Assembly (NCBI RefSeq): GCF_964204645.1
Contig: NC_134032.1
Location: 12,766,275-12,830,274 of the forward strand
Direction of reading: 5' to 3'
DNA length: 64,000 nt
Source of the DNA: Tubulanus polymorphus
Lineage: Eukaryota; Nemertea; Palaeonemertea; Tubulaniformes; Tubulanidae
The position numbers and the translations under genes were made by a program. The notes under the pieces were generated by a model. That model ran no database searches, was not told the origin of the DNA, and saw only the letters and a program-made list of their open reading frames with translations. Of this stretch, positions 1 through 14,800 are shown piece by piece (position 1 is the first letter of the stretch; each line of letters begins with the position of its first letter).

Positions 1-64
1 AAAAGAAAAAGTGAAAGTCTGAATTTGTGAAATTACACAAAGTTTTATGATTTCTTGTTGTCAG

Positions 65-733
65 GATTGGACCGTTTGGCCGAGCCGCTGAAATCGACGT
101 GTACGGCTAAAGTGAAAGCGAATTCGGTAAAACAAGAATTCGAGAAACAAGACGAATTAAAACGCTCGGCGATGAGGGCTGTAGCTGCTCTGCTTACGAT
201 TTCCGATGCAGGTGAGATTCATACATATTTTTTTTGAATCGATTGAATCGAAATTGTCGGTTCAGTTGTCATCAGATAATGCGTCACGGAGTTCAATAGA
301 ACAGTACATATGTTTATAGCTTACGATGAATACGCTTTGGGTTAATTTCGGGTGTTTTAAAGGGAATGAAAGTTTCTTAAATTCACTTATTCTCGCGATT
401 TGTTCCCGCGATGATCCGCCAAAATTGCGGAGGTCCTGATAGTGGCGGATAACTGGGAGTTGTCTCTCTATATTTAATTCCATTTACCAAATGTAAGTCG
501 TCATTTCGACAGGTGGCCGGCACGATGACATTTCTCCGACCAAACAGAGTTCAGCTATATTAATGACATTTCACAAATTTTTTGTTTGTTTTCTTGTTGC
601 AGAAAAAAGTCCGCCGATGAACGAATTTCTGACGCAGATCAAATCGAATCCGGAGTTGAGTTATATGTTCGAGAGTATTCAGAAGGATACGTCTGCTTCG
701 AGCTCGGAGACGTCGCTAATGGATACGAGTTAA
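65..733 (+). CDS. CAND1: CAND1, C-terminal two exons (partial gene)
   Basis: This is the end of cullin-associated NEDD8-dissociated protein 1, the exchange factor that binds un-neddylated cullin-RBX1 and swaps SCF substrate receptors. Exon 65-211 starts after a TCAG acceptor and encodes a stretch containing [20 protein letters not shown], which I recognise as the conserved CAND1 C-terminal HEAT region. It ends at a GTGAG donor in phase 1. Exon 603-733 restores the frame (...DAEKSPP...), continues with [14 protein letters not shown] and ends ...SLMDTS-stop, matching the vertebrate CAND1 terminus. The rest of the gene lies left of the window. The call rests on direct sequence recognition and is firm. 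The intron 212-602 holds nothing else that I can identify. Confidence 0.95.
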
Positions 734-2031
734 ACCGGCGCCCGAGTTGAGCAGACGGAATTTCGAATTAGGCGTCGGTTTTGATGATGGTGACGACGAT
801 GAACTGTTACTCTTCGATTCAAACTGACCTGCTTGTAAATATAGACTGGAGAAGTGCTCGCATCGGGGTCGCGCTTCTGTTCACCTGACCCTCTCTCACT
901 TTGTTCCCTAACTCACCTATTCTCACCCCCCTATCTTCCCGACCATCCCACTCTTCACCTCTCCGGGCGCTCATTACCTTGCTATTTCCCGCTTCCTACA
1001 TCCCTGTCCCCCTTCCCTCTTCTAGCTCCTCCCACTGTCTTCACTCTCTCCATCTCAAACTTTCAGACCTCTATCGGAAGAGTACGGACGAAACTTACAA
1101 ATGACATCGTCATCATTTCCATGTTCTCAAAGACTTCTTATCGGCTAGTAACGTGTCAATTAGAGATATCACAGATAATGTGCTCTTCTTATGGCTGATA
1201 TTTTGGAGTTGAACTTGAGAACGAAAGTGGAATTTGAAATGCTTTGATTGTGTGTGACATGTAGTTTTTGACCACGTCAGATGTGTTGGTTCCATTGTTT
1301 GTTTCAGTTTACGTTATAAAAGACGTTGTTTTCTTGGTTCAGAATTTCGTGAATGAGTTGAGACAATTATGTGTTAGGTTGAATGTGCAGAGGCTCCTTA
1401 AACGAAAGAAATCAACTACTACGGATCCTCAGAACTTTGAGACCCGGTTCCATAGGTGCAGTTGTGAGTCAAGATGTGACTCTTGAGTTAGCGCATTTAA
1501 AATGAACTTGCCTCACAACTGTGGAACAGGGGCCGGGTTCCATAGTCTTGGCTTAGACTTGACCATGTTAGTTCTATAGCCAATCTAACAACTTGAGACC
1601 AATCTTAAGACTTAAGCCCACTTACGGACTTGAGTCTCGACTGTGGAACCGGCCCCTGGAGTTGGAGGACCTAAAATTCAGTGAGGATACTAGTAGGGCA
1701 GGGTTTTGTACTGTGGTAGAGTCTTACATTGCCAAATCCCTGTGAGTGAGAATGGGTCTTGTAGTGCAGAGATCTTACAATGTGAGGGAGTATGTTCATT
1801 CACAAGGCTCCAGTATAAAGTTATTAATTTCATCAAGATGTTAAGTTGTCTTTTTTGAGAAGGAAGGACATTCTGTGTATAACTGTATGATATTAGCATT
1901 TTCGTTAACTTTTCGCGCTCCGCAGAAAAAATTCTTGTGTGCTTTAGATTCGTATGTGCTTCACGCGTCGTCTGTCGATGGCTATTATATTATCATTTAT
2001 CATTGTAAAAAAATTTACTCTGCAAAATAAA
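734..2031 (+). other. CAND1 3' UTR with poly(A) signal
   Basis: Non-coding sequence follows the CAND1 stop. An AATAAA at 2026-2031 is the best polyadenylation signal before UBTF. A pyrimidine-rich stretch covers 880-1050, and a palindromic MITE (about 1438-1662) sits inside the putative UTR. No ORF here has recognisable content. Confidence 0.6.
1438..1662. mobile_element. Palindromic MITE, family 'GGTTCCACAGTTGTGAGTT', diverged copy
   Basis: The ends are inverted repeats (cccggttccataggtgcag at the left, its complement ...ctgtggaaccggcccc at the right). The interior repeats words of the form gagttaac/gacttaagc in both orientations. Better-preserved copies lie at 16712-16822 and 49441-49556. 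There is no coding capacity, and family assignment beyond 'non-autonomous DNA element' is not possible from the sequence alone. Confidence 0.65.
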
Positions 2032-2033
2032 TT

Positions 2034-2869
2034 TTCATGTAAAACTAGAGATATATTCTTGAGGATTATTTCTTGGAGTTGCTGCTTAATAAGTTAGTTC
2101 ATACATTCTTCGTTTTTACGGGGCTGAGTTCTGACGGGCCAATATCGCTTTCCTACCGGCAGGAACTGGTATATAGAGGATACAAACATGAACATTCAAT
2201 ATGAAAACATAAAATATTAAGAACTTTAGCTTTAAAATCGTACAAATAATCTTCAAAAATATTAAGCATTTCCAAAATGAAACACATGCAGTTTCAAGGC
2301 AAATCAAATCAAATACATGGAGCACAAGCAATTTTTTAAAACAAATATTGCCATATGGAGGATGAAATCGTCCTTATTCTCACTGTTTAATAAATTGAGT
2401 CATAATTCAAGGCTCGATTTTTAGCCTATAAAATTTTATTTTTGTAATATATCTTATTTACACTCGCATATCTAACAACACAATGGGAAAATTGAAAAGT
2501 CAATAACAAAATACTTGTTTAAATCGAACAAAGAGAAGTAACGGACAGTAACTAATTAGTCTTAACTAATTTATTTATTTTGTTTAACACTCAAATGCAT
2601 AACGGGTATTAGATTAGTAAAATATAATTACCGTCAAGTGTCGCCACCTAACCACGAGGATTTGAACTGATCTTAGCAGCGAAAACATGGCGGATGTTCT
2701 ACACGCGCGGTAGTTTCTAGTCGTAATTTCGCCGTCAAAATCCGGATTATCGTTGTTTGTCACCGGCTGAGAAAATTCAGTTCGTGCGATCGTTATTGTG
2801 GGTATCGAATACTGATACCGATCGGGTTTTATAATCGAGATATTCAGCGTCAAAATCGGGAATAATATC
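2034..2869. other. CAND1-UBTF intergenic region, UBTF promoter side
   Basis: AT-rich sequence up to about 2640, then a more CpG-containing stretch (2690-2830) directly upstream of the UBTF start codon, which is the likely promoter/5' UTR. I see no TATA box placement that I would trust and no other gene. Confidence 0.4.
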
Positions 2870-5800
2870 ATGCAGTCTGTATCATCAAACCTGCTGATTT
2901 CAAAACCTCCGTCTTCGTCGACGCCCGGGAAACGAAAAAAGAAGCAACCGAAGACGAAGAAGGAGATGTCTCCGCCTCCCGATCTCCCCTTCCAACAGCA
3001 GTCAGAATCTGAATCGAGTGATGGTAAGATCTCTAAATTTCTTCCATTGATTTATTTAACGAACCTCATTTATTTCGTCCGAACGAAAAAGAAAGTTGAT
3101 CCTCTCGCTCTTCCTGCCTTGGTTTTCCTCTTTGGCTCATCATCATCATCATCATCATCAATTGTGAAGGTTCTGTGGTAGGCTCCTTTGAGCCTGTGCT
3201 GTGGTTATCCTCCTCGTTGTTTCTCATTTCGTTGATAGGTTTCCCGGTTTGGGGAAAGACAGAGACTCCCTTCATTGGTTATTCAGTTAACGCGTTGAAT
3301 TAGTAATTAAAATCAACACGATTGTTGTTAATCGTTAATTTTAGTAATTTTATACTCATGATTAGTAAAATGGTTTTTAACTCATTGATTAGTACTTTTG
3401 ATTAGTAATTGGAATTTTCACAACTTTTACTATAAACATTAAATTGAATTTGACGAATTGGTTAACAATGATTGATTGAATGATTACTCGAAAACCGTGA
3501 TGATTACTCGTATTCCCCTTTGCATTTCTTTATACGTATTCGTTGAGGTAAAAACCGGACATCTATAGAAACAGAAAATTTTATTTCTATTCTAAGAATA
3601 AGAATTCTAATTTTTCGTTAAGTTTACAAATTGAAGAATAGGCCCCCTATTCATCAAAGCCGAAAAACCATCATATGATCAATGAACCAACAAGTCTTTT
3701 TTGATTGAGCATGGTACCTCTCTTTTACTCTTTTGGTACCGTAATTAGTGTATTGATTAGTCTAGTAGTGGAATCTGTTTGATTAGTCTAGTAGTTGAAT
3801 AATTTCAATCAGTTTATTTCAAAAGTTTGTAGGCCTAATTAATACTAAAGATTATTAAGGTGATTGCCTGCCTATCCATTTCCAGTCACTTGTTATACCT
3901 CTGATGAGGGGAAATATTCTTGAAAACTTTCATACTAAATGAATTTACTTGTGAACCCCTTTGAAAATGAGATTTATTCTATTTATGTGGTGTTTAACTG
4001 GTTTATGTAAAATCCGTTATAATGCCACCAATGAAAAACATGAAGTTATTACGGATTTGGCATTAGGCTTAGGGCTTATAAAGAATGGTGTTTTCATTGA
4101 ATTTGAGTTCGATTGAGCTAATTTTTTCTCTGAAAATAAGCATGAATATCCAATGTCTTTAGGCCTTTAGAAATTAAACTTTTTGAGGACAGGAGAAATT
4201 AAAATTTCTCAAATCTTTCTATGAATATCAAGATTAGATGAATAAGTCTTTGCTAATTGGGATTGGTTTTTTAGACCGGGTGTGCAACAGGCTGGTGCAT
4301 GATAAACACTTATGTTTTTTAACTAAAAAATTGAAAACACAAATGAATGATAAAAGTGAATCTTTTATTTTTGCGTAGAACTTTTTCATGTGACTGGGTC
4401 CACTGTCTAGGAGCTGACCACACACTCCACTACTATTTCAAATTAGTTACCGTACTACACTTAAGGACTTAATTACTTCTAAGGATGGCAAAAATAAGAT
4501 GCTCTTGATAAAGAAAAAAATCTTGTTCGTTTTCATTGAAAAACTACTAATTTCTAGGCCTATGTGAAATTACTCTCAATTGTGATGAAAACGAATGGAA
4601 CAAACTTCATCTAACTATTTCATCTTTTGTTTCAACAGCCATCGTAACAGATTAGTTGCACATGTAGAAAATCCACCATATCAATTTAGGCTAAACTGTT
4701 CTTGTGTTTTCGTTTTTGTTGTCGTTCAAATTGATATTGTCGGTTTATTCTTACGACGAGACTGGTTGAAATCTAGTCTCCGATATATTTACAACATTTG
4801 CTTAGACTCTTTGTTCCCTAAACCTAAAACCTCAAGGGTCGATACTCCTTGTATGTATAGAAACACTGACTGCTGCGATGGAATCACCGCGTGATTGGTC
4901 GCGCGTTTTCCCAGGCAAGCAACGCACCGCGTACCGCATGTACACGTCAGCGTTAGCGCGGTAACAATCATCCCCGTCGTCGACGGCGACGACGACTACA
5001 CCGACTCAAAGGAGTCTTTTATTGACTGCTTCGCGAGCGTTGTTTTACGTTGATGGGAGCGGTCGTTTTGCCGTCGTCGATGTAAATCTATTACTTTAAA
5101 TAGATATCGTAATAATAAACTGCGTTCGCGATGTGTTGTTAGTAATAGATGTTTCTAGACTGTCTCTCTCTATTCTACTAGACAATTCTCTCGTGTTCGG
5201 TAGCCAAGAATATTTTTTTTTCAAACGTGGTAAATTTCAGAAATATCGAAATAAAGCGAGAACTTTTCAATCACAAATGAAAATTTGAGCGTCTTATATT
5301 TGACGGAAAAAAGAACTTTTTTATAATCAGAATTGTCCACCTGTTAATGATACTAAATATCGCCTTATGCAAAAATGATTCAGACACTGACCTTACATGT
5401 TGGTTTAGTTTACCATTGATGCGAACTAAGTATTATTATTGTAAATCTATGGACCATATTTTAGCAGATTGATTTGAAATGAAGTTTCGAAAATATTTTT
5501 TGCTCCCCCGAAAAAGAGCATTTCGAGGGTTTGTAATAATCCCTGTAGTTTGATAGTTGGTTGCTCTGTTGTTAGATTTAAACCAGTGATATATTGATAT
5601 TGAGAGTTGTTGCCAACAAAAAGATACATTTTCATACATTATACAATTTGTTACATTGTATCACTCTCAGCTGTTAGACCTGACCTACATATGATCTTGA
5701 CAGACAGGCTACTTAACTGCATGTTAGACCTGACCTATATATGATCTTGACAGAGATCTGACTATAATGCAGGCTACATTTTATGTTAGCCAAAACAAGA

Positions 5801-8800
5801 AAACAAACTTGAAAGTTTATTGACACGTTGACAAATAACATGGATTATATTGTGCTTAATATTTTCAACAATAAATGACGTAATATAATTTGTTTCAAGG
5901 ATCAGAAGTTATTTAGAAAAATGAATATATCGATAATTGAATTGAATTAGAATTCACCGGTTGGTCTAGCTCACATCCTCTCAAAAATGATTATTGATAT
6001 TTATTGAAAATAAGATATGAGCAATGAAATGTATTTAATTATGAAGTAAACCCCACAAATTACAATTGTAATTGTTATTTTGAAATGCCAATACAATGAC
6101 GTAGTGCACATCGACTCACACAGAACCCCCTATGTTCATCCTCCCTCTGCAGGGACTCGAACCTGATGGCATCGCTACACTCAGCCACGGCACGAACCCC
6201 TGCATCAGTAGACCGGGTGCGCAGGTACATGCGCAGCTTTCCGAACGAAAACTGGCGGCACCAATCAGATTGTGCTCGTTGTATAATCGTTGAGGCAAAT
6301 TTCAAGGAAGAACTATAAATAGGAAAACCCGGGCTAAAATAAAACGGGATTTCTGATTGGCTAAAAATCACATCATCTGAACTGCGCATGTATCTGCGCA
6401 CACGGTCGATTATGGCAGGGTTTCGTGCCGTGGCAATCTCGATGCCATCAGGTTCGAATCCCTGCCGGGGGAGGATGCCTATGTTTCAATGAATATAAAC
6501 ATGTTTTTACGGCGTCAAATAAGGTTTAGTTTTAAACTGGATTTTCAAACGCCTGTATGAAACCTTGTTGGGAAGATATAGAATTGATTTGATTACTTCG
6601 ATGATTTTCATTTTTTTTCTTTTCAATATCAGATGACGAAATTCAGAAGAGCAAGAAGATGAAAATTGAGCTGAAGGAAACGGCAGTTCCAGGTCAGTTC
6701 CTCCTTAAAAATCTCATTTTAGATTTCCAGGGTTGGATTCCATATTTCGTCGAAATCTTCCATTCGTCCGCGCTTCACATGTGTTCAGGATTTCACCCGA
6801 GACGTAGGCCTATTTAATCGAAATGAACTACAAACACCGGACATTGAGATATTTTATCAGCGCGCTTTCAAAAACTAATCGTCCACACTATGCGTGTTCA
6901 GTACTTCACCTGAGACATTATTGATTGAAAATGAACTACAAACACAGGGGATCAGTCACTCAAAAGTTGGTTAAAGATAACCAGCGGATAAATACCATAG
7001 TAACAATGAACTTTTATTGCACTTGATAAAAATTTATTCTGCCTAAAATCCGTACAAATATGCTCATTGGTTTTACATAGTACATTAAAAGAGAACATAG
7101 AAACCCAAAACCAAAACGAGTTTAATTAAAAGCTTTGATGAACAAACGGGTTTTGCGCTTAGATTTAAAAACATCGATTAAAGGACTAGATTTAATTGGA
7201 CTAGGTAACATATTCCAGGCTTAAGTATTCCACGTAATATCCGCTGGTTTACTTTAATCACAGGCGCGTTGGAAGCAATTTTTGATTGCTGCGGCCAAAT
7301 GCCAATTTTGGACAGGTTCTAAATATTGCCGCGGTGAATTTACTTAATTTCTTCGAAAATGCGGTATAGAAAGACAAGAAAACGTCATTCAGTAAATTAT
7401 TGTGCCGCGGCTTTCGCAGCTGCAGTCGCTGCACTTCAAACGCCACCGAATCAACTTCTGAGTAACTGAGCCCTTGATCGGTATCGTTGTTGTACTGAGG
7501 GAATATTTAATTCATTTGATGCCCCATCGTCCTTACTTTCACAAGGAAATGTATATGCTAACAAACTTTCTTGTATAACGAAATACTTTCTCTATACAAG
7601 GATTTCCATGCGCAAAATCGGATAGGAAAACTCCGAATAAGTTCAGAGTATGTTCGCAGCAGCAGCAGCAGCAGCCGGATAATGGATCTCCAAGTAACTC
7701 CGGACTACGTTTGAAGTTGGAGAGTGAAACTCCAAATAAAGTCGGAGTTCGTTCGGATGACGTGAAAACGACAGCCGGCGTAAGCGATACGGCAGCGGGC
7801 GAGGCGGCGTCGGCGAGTTTATCGTTTTCGCTGGATTCCGCGTCGGATTTACCGCAGACGGTCGATATGGAAACTATGGACGAAGTGAAGACGAGACTAG
7901 AAATGAAATTCGACGAAGTCTCTGCAACAGATCGCAGTGCCAATTCATTGACTTGGAGGACGACGCGCGGTTATCGGACGCCAGGTGAATTGGGAATAAA
8001 AAAGCTGTGGCCGTTTTATATCTACCCCCAGTCTACAGTTCTCGGTCGAGATTGGACTCTATTGGGGTCGAAAAATCACTATTTTTATCTCGCGTTAGAA
8101 TTTGTTTGTCCCTTAATACAAACCTACGACAGGAATGGAATGCGGGGATATAGGAAAATCAGAAATGGATGCACGTTCAAGCCCTAATATAACCGCATAA
8201 TTTTGCTAATGTCAATTTCAACCTGACTTGAGAGCATTCCGGGTGGCCTAGCTCGCTCATTTTTGGTAGTACATACCTGAAAAAGGTCTTAGTAGGACCA
8301 GAAAGGACTGGCAGTCGACCTAAATCATCATTTTTTAATCCATTTGAAACTGTATTGAAGGATATCCAAAAAGTCTTCACTGAAAGGGGTTAATTGAAGA
8401 GAAGTGACTCCATGATTTGAAAGTTTAACAATACGTTTCCATGCCTACGTACCAAACTTCAGTTGAAATGATTTAGGTCGACTGCCTGTCCTTTCTGGTC
8501 CTATTAAGACCTTTTTCAGGTATGTACTACTAAAAATGAGCGAGCTAGGCCACCCGGAATGCTCTCAAGTCAGGTTGAAATAGACATTAGAGCAAAACAT
8601 CTGGGCCAGTTGTTCAAAAGTTTGTTAGAATACCATAGTGACAATGAACTTTCAATTGTCACTATGTCAACTATCCACTGGTTAACTGTAACAAACTTTC
8701 GGACAGCTGGCCGACCCTTTTATCTTGGAGCTGGTAAGAATTAACGCCGATATATGCGGCCTTTCTCTCAAATTCGCAGTTTTGCGGGCCCAAATCGGAA

Positions 8801-11800
8801 GTGGATTCGAATTCAGCGTTTAAACCGGGTTAATTTCGACCCTAAACCGAGAACTGTAGAACTGGCGGTCCAGGAATATTCTCTACATCGCAAAGAAATC
8901 ACGAAAAGACACGATCCAGGATAGATAAGGATTTATTCAATGGATTAATGATAATCTAGGAATGGCATGAAGCGTCATATTCTGGATTAGGAATCCAAAC
9001 TCTCGGACTAATAAGTAGGAGGTTAAAACGTGCAATGTCGGCCGGGTATTATACCCCATGTTCGGCGTCGTATATTTAAGACCACAAATCTCGCCGGCGG
9101 AAAGATCTTTTCAGGAATCCATGAACGTTTTTATTTTCAGCCGCCGCCGCTGGAAGTGCGCGACAACTCGGAATGCGTGACACGTTGTTAGAGACGCCTG
9201 CGGTATCGTTACCAGGTAAAAACTGGAGTCGATTGCGTTTTGGAATCGGGCGTTTGTTGCCCGGAATGAATCATCTCAAAATTCATGATTTAAAAATGGA
9301 TTTATTTCGCTTTAAATTGTGTGGATCGAATATTCGTAAAACTTGGATAAAATGGATCGAATTTCACTATTTGACCTCTACTGTGTAATCATGTGCCGAC
9401 AATGCTACTGGTGGCAATCGAGGATTCCGCTTTAGTGCCAAGTGAGGATCTACCTAGTGTCACTGGTGCGCTGTGGCACATCATCTACTGCTGCAATAGA
9501 GGGCTTCACTATAATGGCAAGTGAGGATCCACCAGGTGTCGCTAGTGTGCAGTAGGACATCAACTACTGCGGCAATGGACAATTTCACATGTCAGGCGGG
9601 CTTGTTAGTGTGCCGTGGGACAGTAAAACCGGGTTCCCGAGTTGGTTAACGGAAAAAGAAACCCGAAACCTGCTTGATGTTTTCCTTAGTGGGTCAAGAG
9701 GGAAAAAGTAAAATGATTTTGTTGAAATGAAATAAATCAATGTGCTTGTTATGTATTTTAACAGATGAATGGCAGAAAGAAGATGTTACTGAGTTGCTTG
9801 ATCGCATTCTGAAAGCATTGCCGAAAAATGATCATTTACAGATGAAAACGCAGTGCGAGAAGTTTAAGTGGGAGGATATTAGTTTTGGGGAGCATAGCGC
9901 CGAAGAGTGCAAAGCGCAATGGTTGATGCTCTCAAAACGGGTAAGTGTTCGGAGAACCTACTGCGGTAATAGAGGATTCTACTTGTGGCGAGTGAAGATT
10001 CAGCATTGGTTTATGTCGACTATTGGTCCGAGCTGATTATCTTGATGCATGATAGTTCGTCCTGATGCATGCTGGTTATCAATTGATTTCGGAGTTGTTA
10101 ATTTTCGTTGTCCGTTTATTTTCGTAGATTCGTCGATTCAGAACGCTGACGGAGATGGCGACCGATGCGGCGCAGATGATGAATGAGTACGGCGTCATCA
10201 GTGCTAACAAGAAACAGTTAAAGGTAAGTTAAAAGATTGTTAAAACAATTTATAAAACTTGTGCTCAAAATTTCTAATACTTAGTATGTTATACAAGTTC
10301 TGGTTGAAATTATACTATTCTCAACTTTGCTGTGTCTACTGAATTAACTCTTACTCAGTAGGCCTATTTGACCCCAACTCATGGTCGAATTTTACCAGTC
10401 TCATCTTTACCGCAGTAAGAGACAGAGTCTACTGTATTTCACAAACTCTTACTCAGTATTTGGCCCCAACTCGGGATAGAATTTTATTGGTCTCAACTTT
10501 ACTTCAAGTTAGAAACAAAGTCTACTACTTATTTCTCAAACTCTTAAACTAAATATTTGACTCTAGCTCAGGGTAGAATTTTACCAGTCTCCTTTACTTC
10601 CCGAATATATTCGATAAATTTTATCATATTTCGACAGCATCGTGATCCCGATTGTCCGAAACGCCCGATGACGCCGTTCTTCAGATATTATATGGATCAC
10701 TATAAGAGACTGAAGGAGCATAATCCAGACATGTCGGCGCCGGAAATGACGAAATATCTCTCCGAACAATTCAAAGATATTTCAGCCAAGAAAAAGGTAA
10801 GTTTTTTTCCGAACTAACCCTCAAACTTCCTCATTCCAGGGCTGTCGTCTTACAAACGGCGGTAAGTCCCCGTTTCACGGAGACTCGAGTCTTTAACACA
10901 TGGTGCCTACAGCCCCTCAAATCCCTCAAAAACCCCTCAAATTCCAAGATCCATTTTTAAAGGTACAAAATCCCTCAAATTCGGTTTAATGTTTTTAAAA
11001 CAAGATCGCATTTCTGGATTATTTCAATTTCATCTTCAATTGACCCGAGCAAAAAAGCAATTTTCTTAGAAAATTATTTTTAATTTCCTATTTTGGCAGA
11101 AAAAATACAATGACAAGTATCTGAAGGATCGCGCTGATTACGGAGAGGCGTATGAAAAATACAAGTAACTATTCACTCATGAGATTTTAAGATACGACTA
11201 AACTCGATAAGATTTTTCGTTAAATTTATGGGGTTTTTTATTTCAGACAGGAACACCCGGAGAAATTCTTGCAAGCGAACAAAAGTTCGTCCGGCACGAA
11301 TCGAAAAATCGGACCGATGAAACCGTCGTTGGCGTATCATATCTACACTACGCAGAAAGTAAAGGAACATCTCGAAAAACATCCGGAGGTTCGTAGTATA
11401 TCAACGGAGTCACGTTGTTCTCGCTGGTTCAAAATTAAAGCATAGCGGCACGCGACCTTATCAGGAATGGGTGTGGTGTGACCGTTATTGGCATTGATTT
11501 CCTTTATTTTTAGCACACAGGGAAATCCCTGGATATTTATAGGCGCTACCACTTGAGTGAAACTATACAATTATTGACGTATATACTAAGTAACAGTAAC
11601 TATGAGAATGTGTTTATACAATTATTGATGCACCCGTTATAAGATTGAGCGTGTGAACCTGACAGTCTTAGAAAGCCTGATAAGTAAATAAACTCCCGAT
11701 CATTTTTTTAAGCATGGGGTATCTTTTATATGCGTGGCGGTAAAGTGCCGTAGCATGGTGGGCCGCCGTGCTAAAACCCCTCAGCGAGAACACTGCGTCA

Positions 11801-14800
11801 CCCTGGGCCCAGTTTTATAGACTGGTTTTTAACTGTTACACAGGGGTTAAAGTATTTGAAAATGCATTATTGAGTCAGACCCCGGTTAAGGTTGATACCA
11901 GTCTATAAAACCGGGCCAAGAATTCTATCGAACGGTGGCCCTGAAAATTTCTGGTAAAATCTTAGGAAAGGCCCACCACTCTCCAGATAGTGTGTGTGAT
12001 GTAACGGGATGACCACTTAACTGAACATCAGGGAAACGGTGAACTTTCTTTGCTTGAAAAGAATCAGGGAATTTGGTAAAAAAACAAACAACAGGCAACA
12101 GGGAAATTACAGGGAATAGGTTTTTCATATTTTGGCTGTTTTGATTGATTGGAATCTTAGCAGGTAAAGTCAGGGTAAACAACTTACATGTCAGAAACTT
12201 GCAAATCATATAAAAGTGGCTGTACATATACTGTTTAAGTCTGTTGCGCGGAGGTTAGTTCATTTTCAATCAACTTTGAACTGAAACAATGGATTCTTTT
12301 CGTTGTAGCTTCCACGGAAGGAACTGGTTGAAGCGTATCGTAAACGTTGGAGCGATATGTCGGAGGCTCGTCGACAAAAATGGGTGCGACGCGCGATGGA
12401 AGATAAAATACGCTACGAGGTAAAATATTTGAACCAAACCCGCTGTCTCTAAAATAACGAAAAATTTATTAGTCGCTAAGTTTGGTTCGATGATTCGCAT
12501 TTTCAGAAAGAGATGTTGGAGTTCTGTGAACAGCATCCGGATTTCGTGCCAACCGGACGATCGGTGAAATTCAACAAAGCCGAACAGAAAATCAAAGATA
12601 TGATGGACGGAAAACCGGTTAGACCTCCGCCGTAAGTATTGCAGTCTCCGCTCCGGTCGAGGGAGGTCCACGGGTTCGGTGGCTGAGGACTGGTGTTACT
12701 GACCAGTTCTATCTTAATAAATTGTGGTACACTAGAGCTACCACCAGTTCCTGGTTTTCAATATTTGTTACTATTTCATAATGAGAAATACTGAGGTGAT
12801 TTGTTGGATATGTAGTACAGAAATATTTAAGATGTTACTGAGGGTCTTACTGTTGATTTCTGATTACTTTAACATTTTCTTTCATATTTCAATGAAATGT
12901 TACTGAAAGAAATTCAATTTGTTACTGATAGCACTTTTCAGAGGTTGGCAGCGCTGGAAGAAATACTGATTTAATTAGTTTGATGTGTTCAAAAATGTAA
13001 AAGATGTTACAGAGGGTCATATCCCTTGATTACTGATTAATTTGGCGTGGTATTTTGAATGAAATTTTCGTGAAAAAGATAGCACTATCCAGAGGTTGGC
13101 AACTGTGGTAAAATTCTAACTTTGGTAGTCAACCTTGCGCAAGAACTCTGAAATTAGATTCAGTTTAACTAAAACCATGTATGGAGCGCTGTAGGAATTG
13201 ATTGTTAAGTCGTGCTTGTATTTCAGAAATGCGTACGCTTTGTTTACGTCGATCACGCTTCAAGGCGGCGAGTTGAAAGACATTCCGAATATGGAGCGAA
13301 TGTCGGAGGTAGCGAAACGATGGAAGTCTCTGACGACCGCCGAGAAAGACGTATTCGTGAAAGAGGCCGAAGAGGTAAGACAGATAAATAACTAGATGAT
13401 ATGCTACTTAACCCTTTCAGTGCGTCTACACTGCAGTGTGGTGTATAAATCAGTGATAGATTTTGCTAGTACACTGCACTGCGGTGTATTGATTGTAATT
13501 AGTAATTATCTCTGTTGAAAAATGGCAGCACCTGTCAAACATAGTGAAATATTAGTAACTAACGATACACTGCACCGCGGTGTAGACGCACTATAGTGGT
13601 ATTCCTGTTATTCAACACACTAGGGTGGAATTTTTGAAAAATTTCAAATTATCTCCAGCACTATAGGGTATTAATTAGTCAGCACTGAAAGGGTTAAAAG
13701 TGCGCAAAGATAGATACCGGTACAAAGAGCACTGATATTTTTTTCAATAACAATCGGAGAAAAACATTTCATCCTGCCAGTTAAGATACTTTGTTACTTT
13801 AATTTCTGGTCATTCCACCTGATGATGGCTGTCAGTCAACAGTCAAAACAGACAATAACTTCTATCATATAGAATTCGAATTGTGGGATTTCTTCAATTA
13901 TGACCCGAGAAAGAAATATTTCATAGAAACTATTAGACAAAAATATGAGACATAAAGTAGGACATATTTTACCGCAGCGCCTTCATTAAGAACAATTTAA
14001 GAGAGGTACTTAAAGGACACTTGACATGTAAGATAACAGGCCACTGTACATAGGCCTATGGCCTTTGATAATAGATAATGATATGATATGACATATGATA
14101 TTATTGATTGATATATGATATGATATGATATGATATGATGGATTGGACCTTACGGATAATATCACCCTCTGAATGAATGTTCTTGTTGTCTTGGTAAACG
14201 AATTTCGTTTCGATTTTAGAAAAACAACGCCTTTAAGTCGGAATACGAAGAATGGGTGAAGACTTTGACGCCGGAGGAACAAGAAAAACTCGCTTCCGAA
14301 GAGAGGAAACGTAAGAAGAAAACGAAGGTAAAATTATGTGGAATTTATTCTAAGTCTGTGTGTTAATAATACAGTTAGGGGGGATCCTTCTGTAGGCTCT
14401 TTTACCTGGTATCATTGCTAGAAAGTATCTCATAAGATACAAGAACCTCCACTGTCTGTATCCCGGGTCAAAGTTTGGTGGCATCCCAGTTTGCTTTTGA
14501 TTAAAGATTCATATCAAGAAAACTCTAATTCTAGCGCTGAAATCAGAAATCTCGTGTTACCTGTCGGGATAGATTCCTTTCAATTTTTATTAACCCACCA
14601 AAAAGTCTCGTACCCTCACGATATGGGGATACTGCCGAAATCATTGAGCTGGGCTGCTGTGTGTCGAACTGGAGAGCTTTACCTCGCGAGTATGCCCAAT
14701 ATACAGTCGCAAATACAAAACGACAAGACTATTCAATAGTTAGTTTCTGAAAGTAAAAGTGTTTCCGAACTGATGCATGCACGGCAGCTTGCTCACTTCA

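Noticed and set aside
2870-3181. Extended UBTF exon 1 reading through to 3181
   Set aside because: A clear GTAAGA donor at 3024 and a matching acceptor at 6632 keep the frame. The read-through part is low-complexity with an (atc)n run.
4870-5060. Small exon ending ...SKESFIDCFASVVLR-stop in the CpG-dense block
   Set aside because: The open stretch is only about 51 codons, with no acceptor or start that I can defend. More likely a by-product of base composition.
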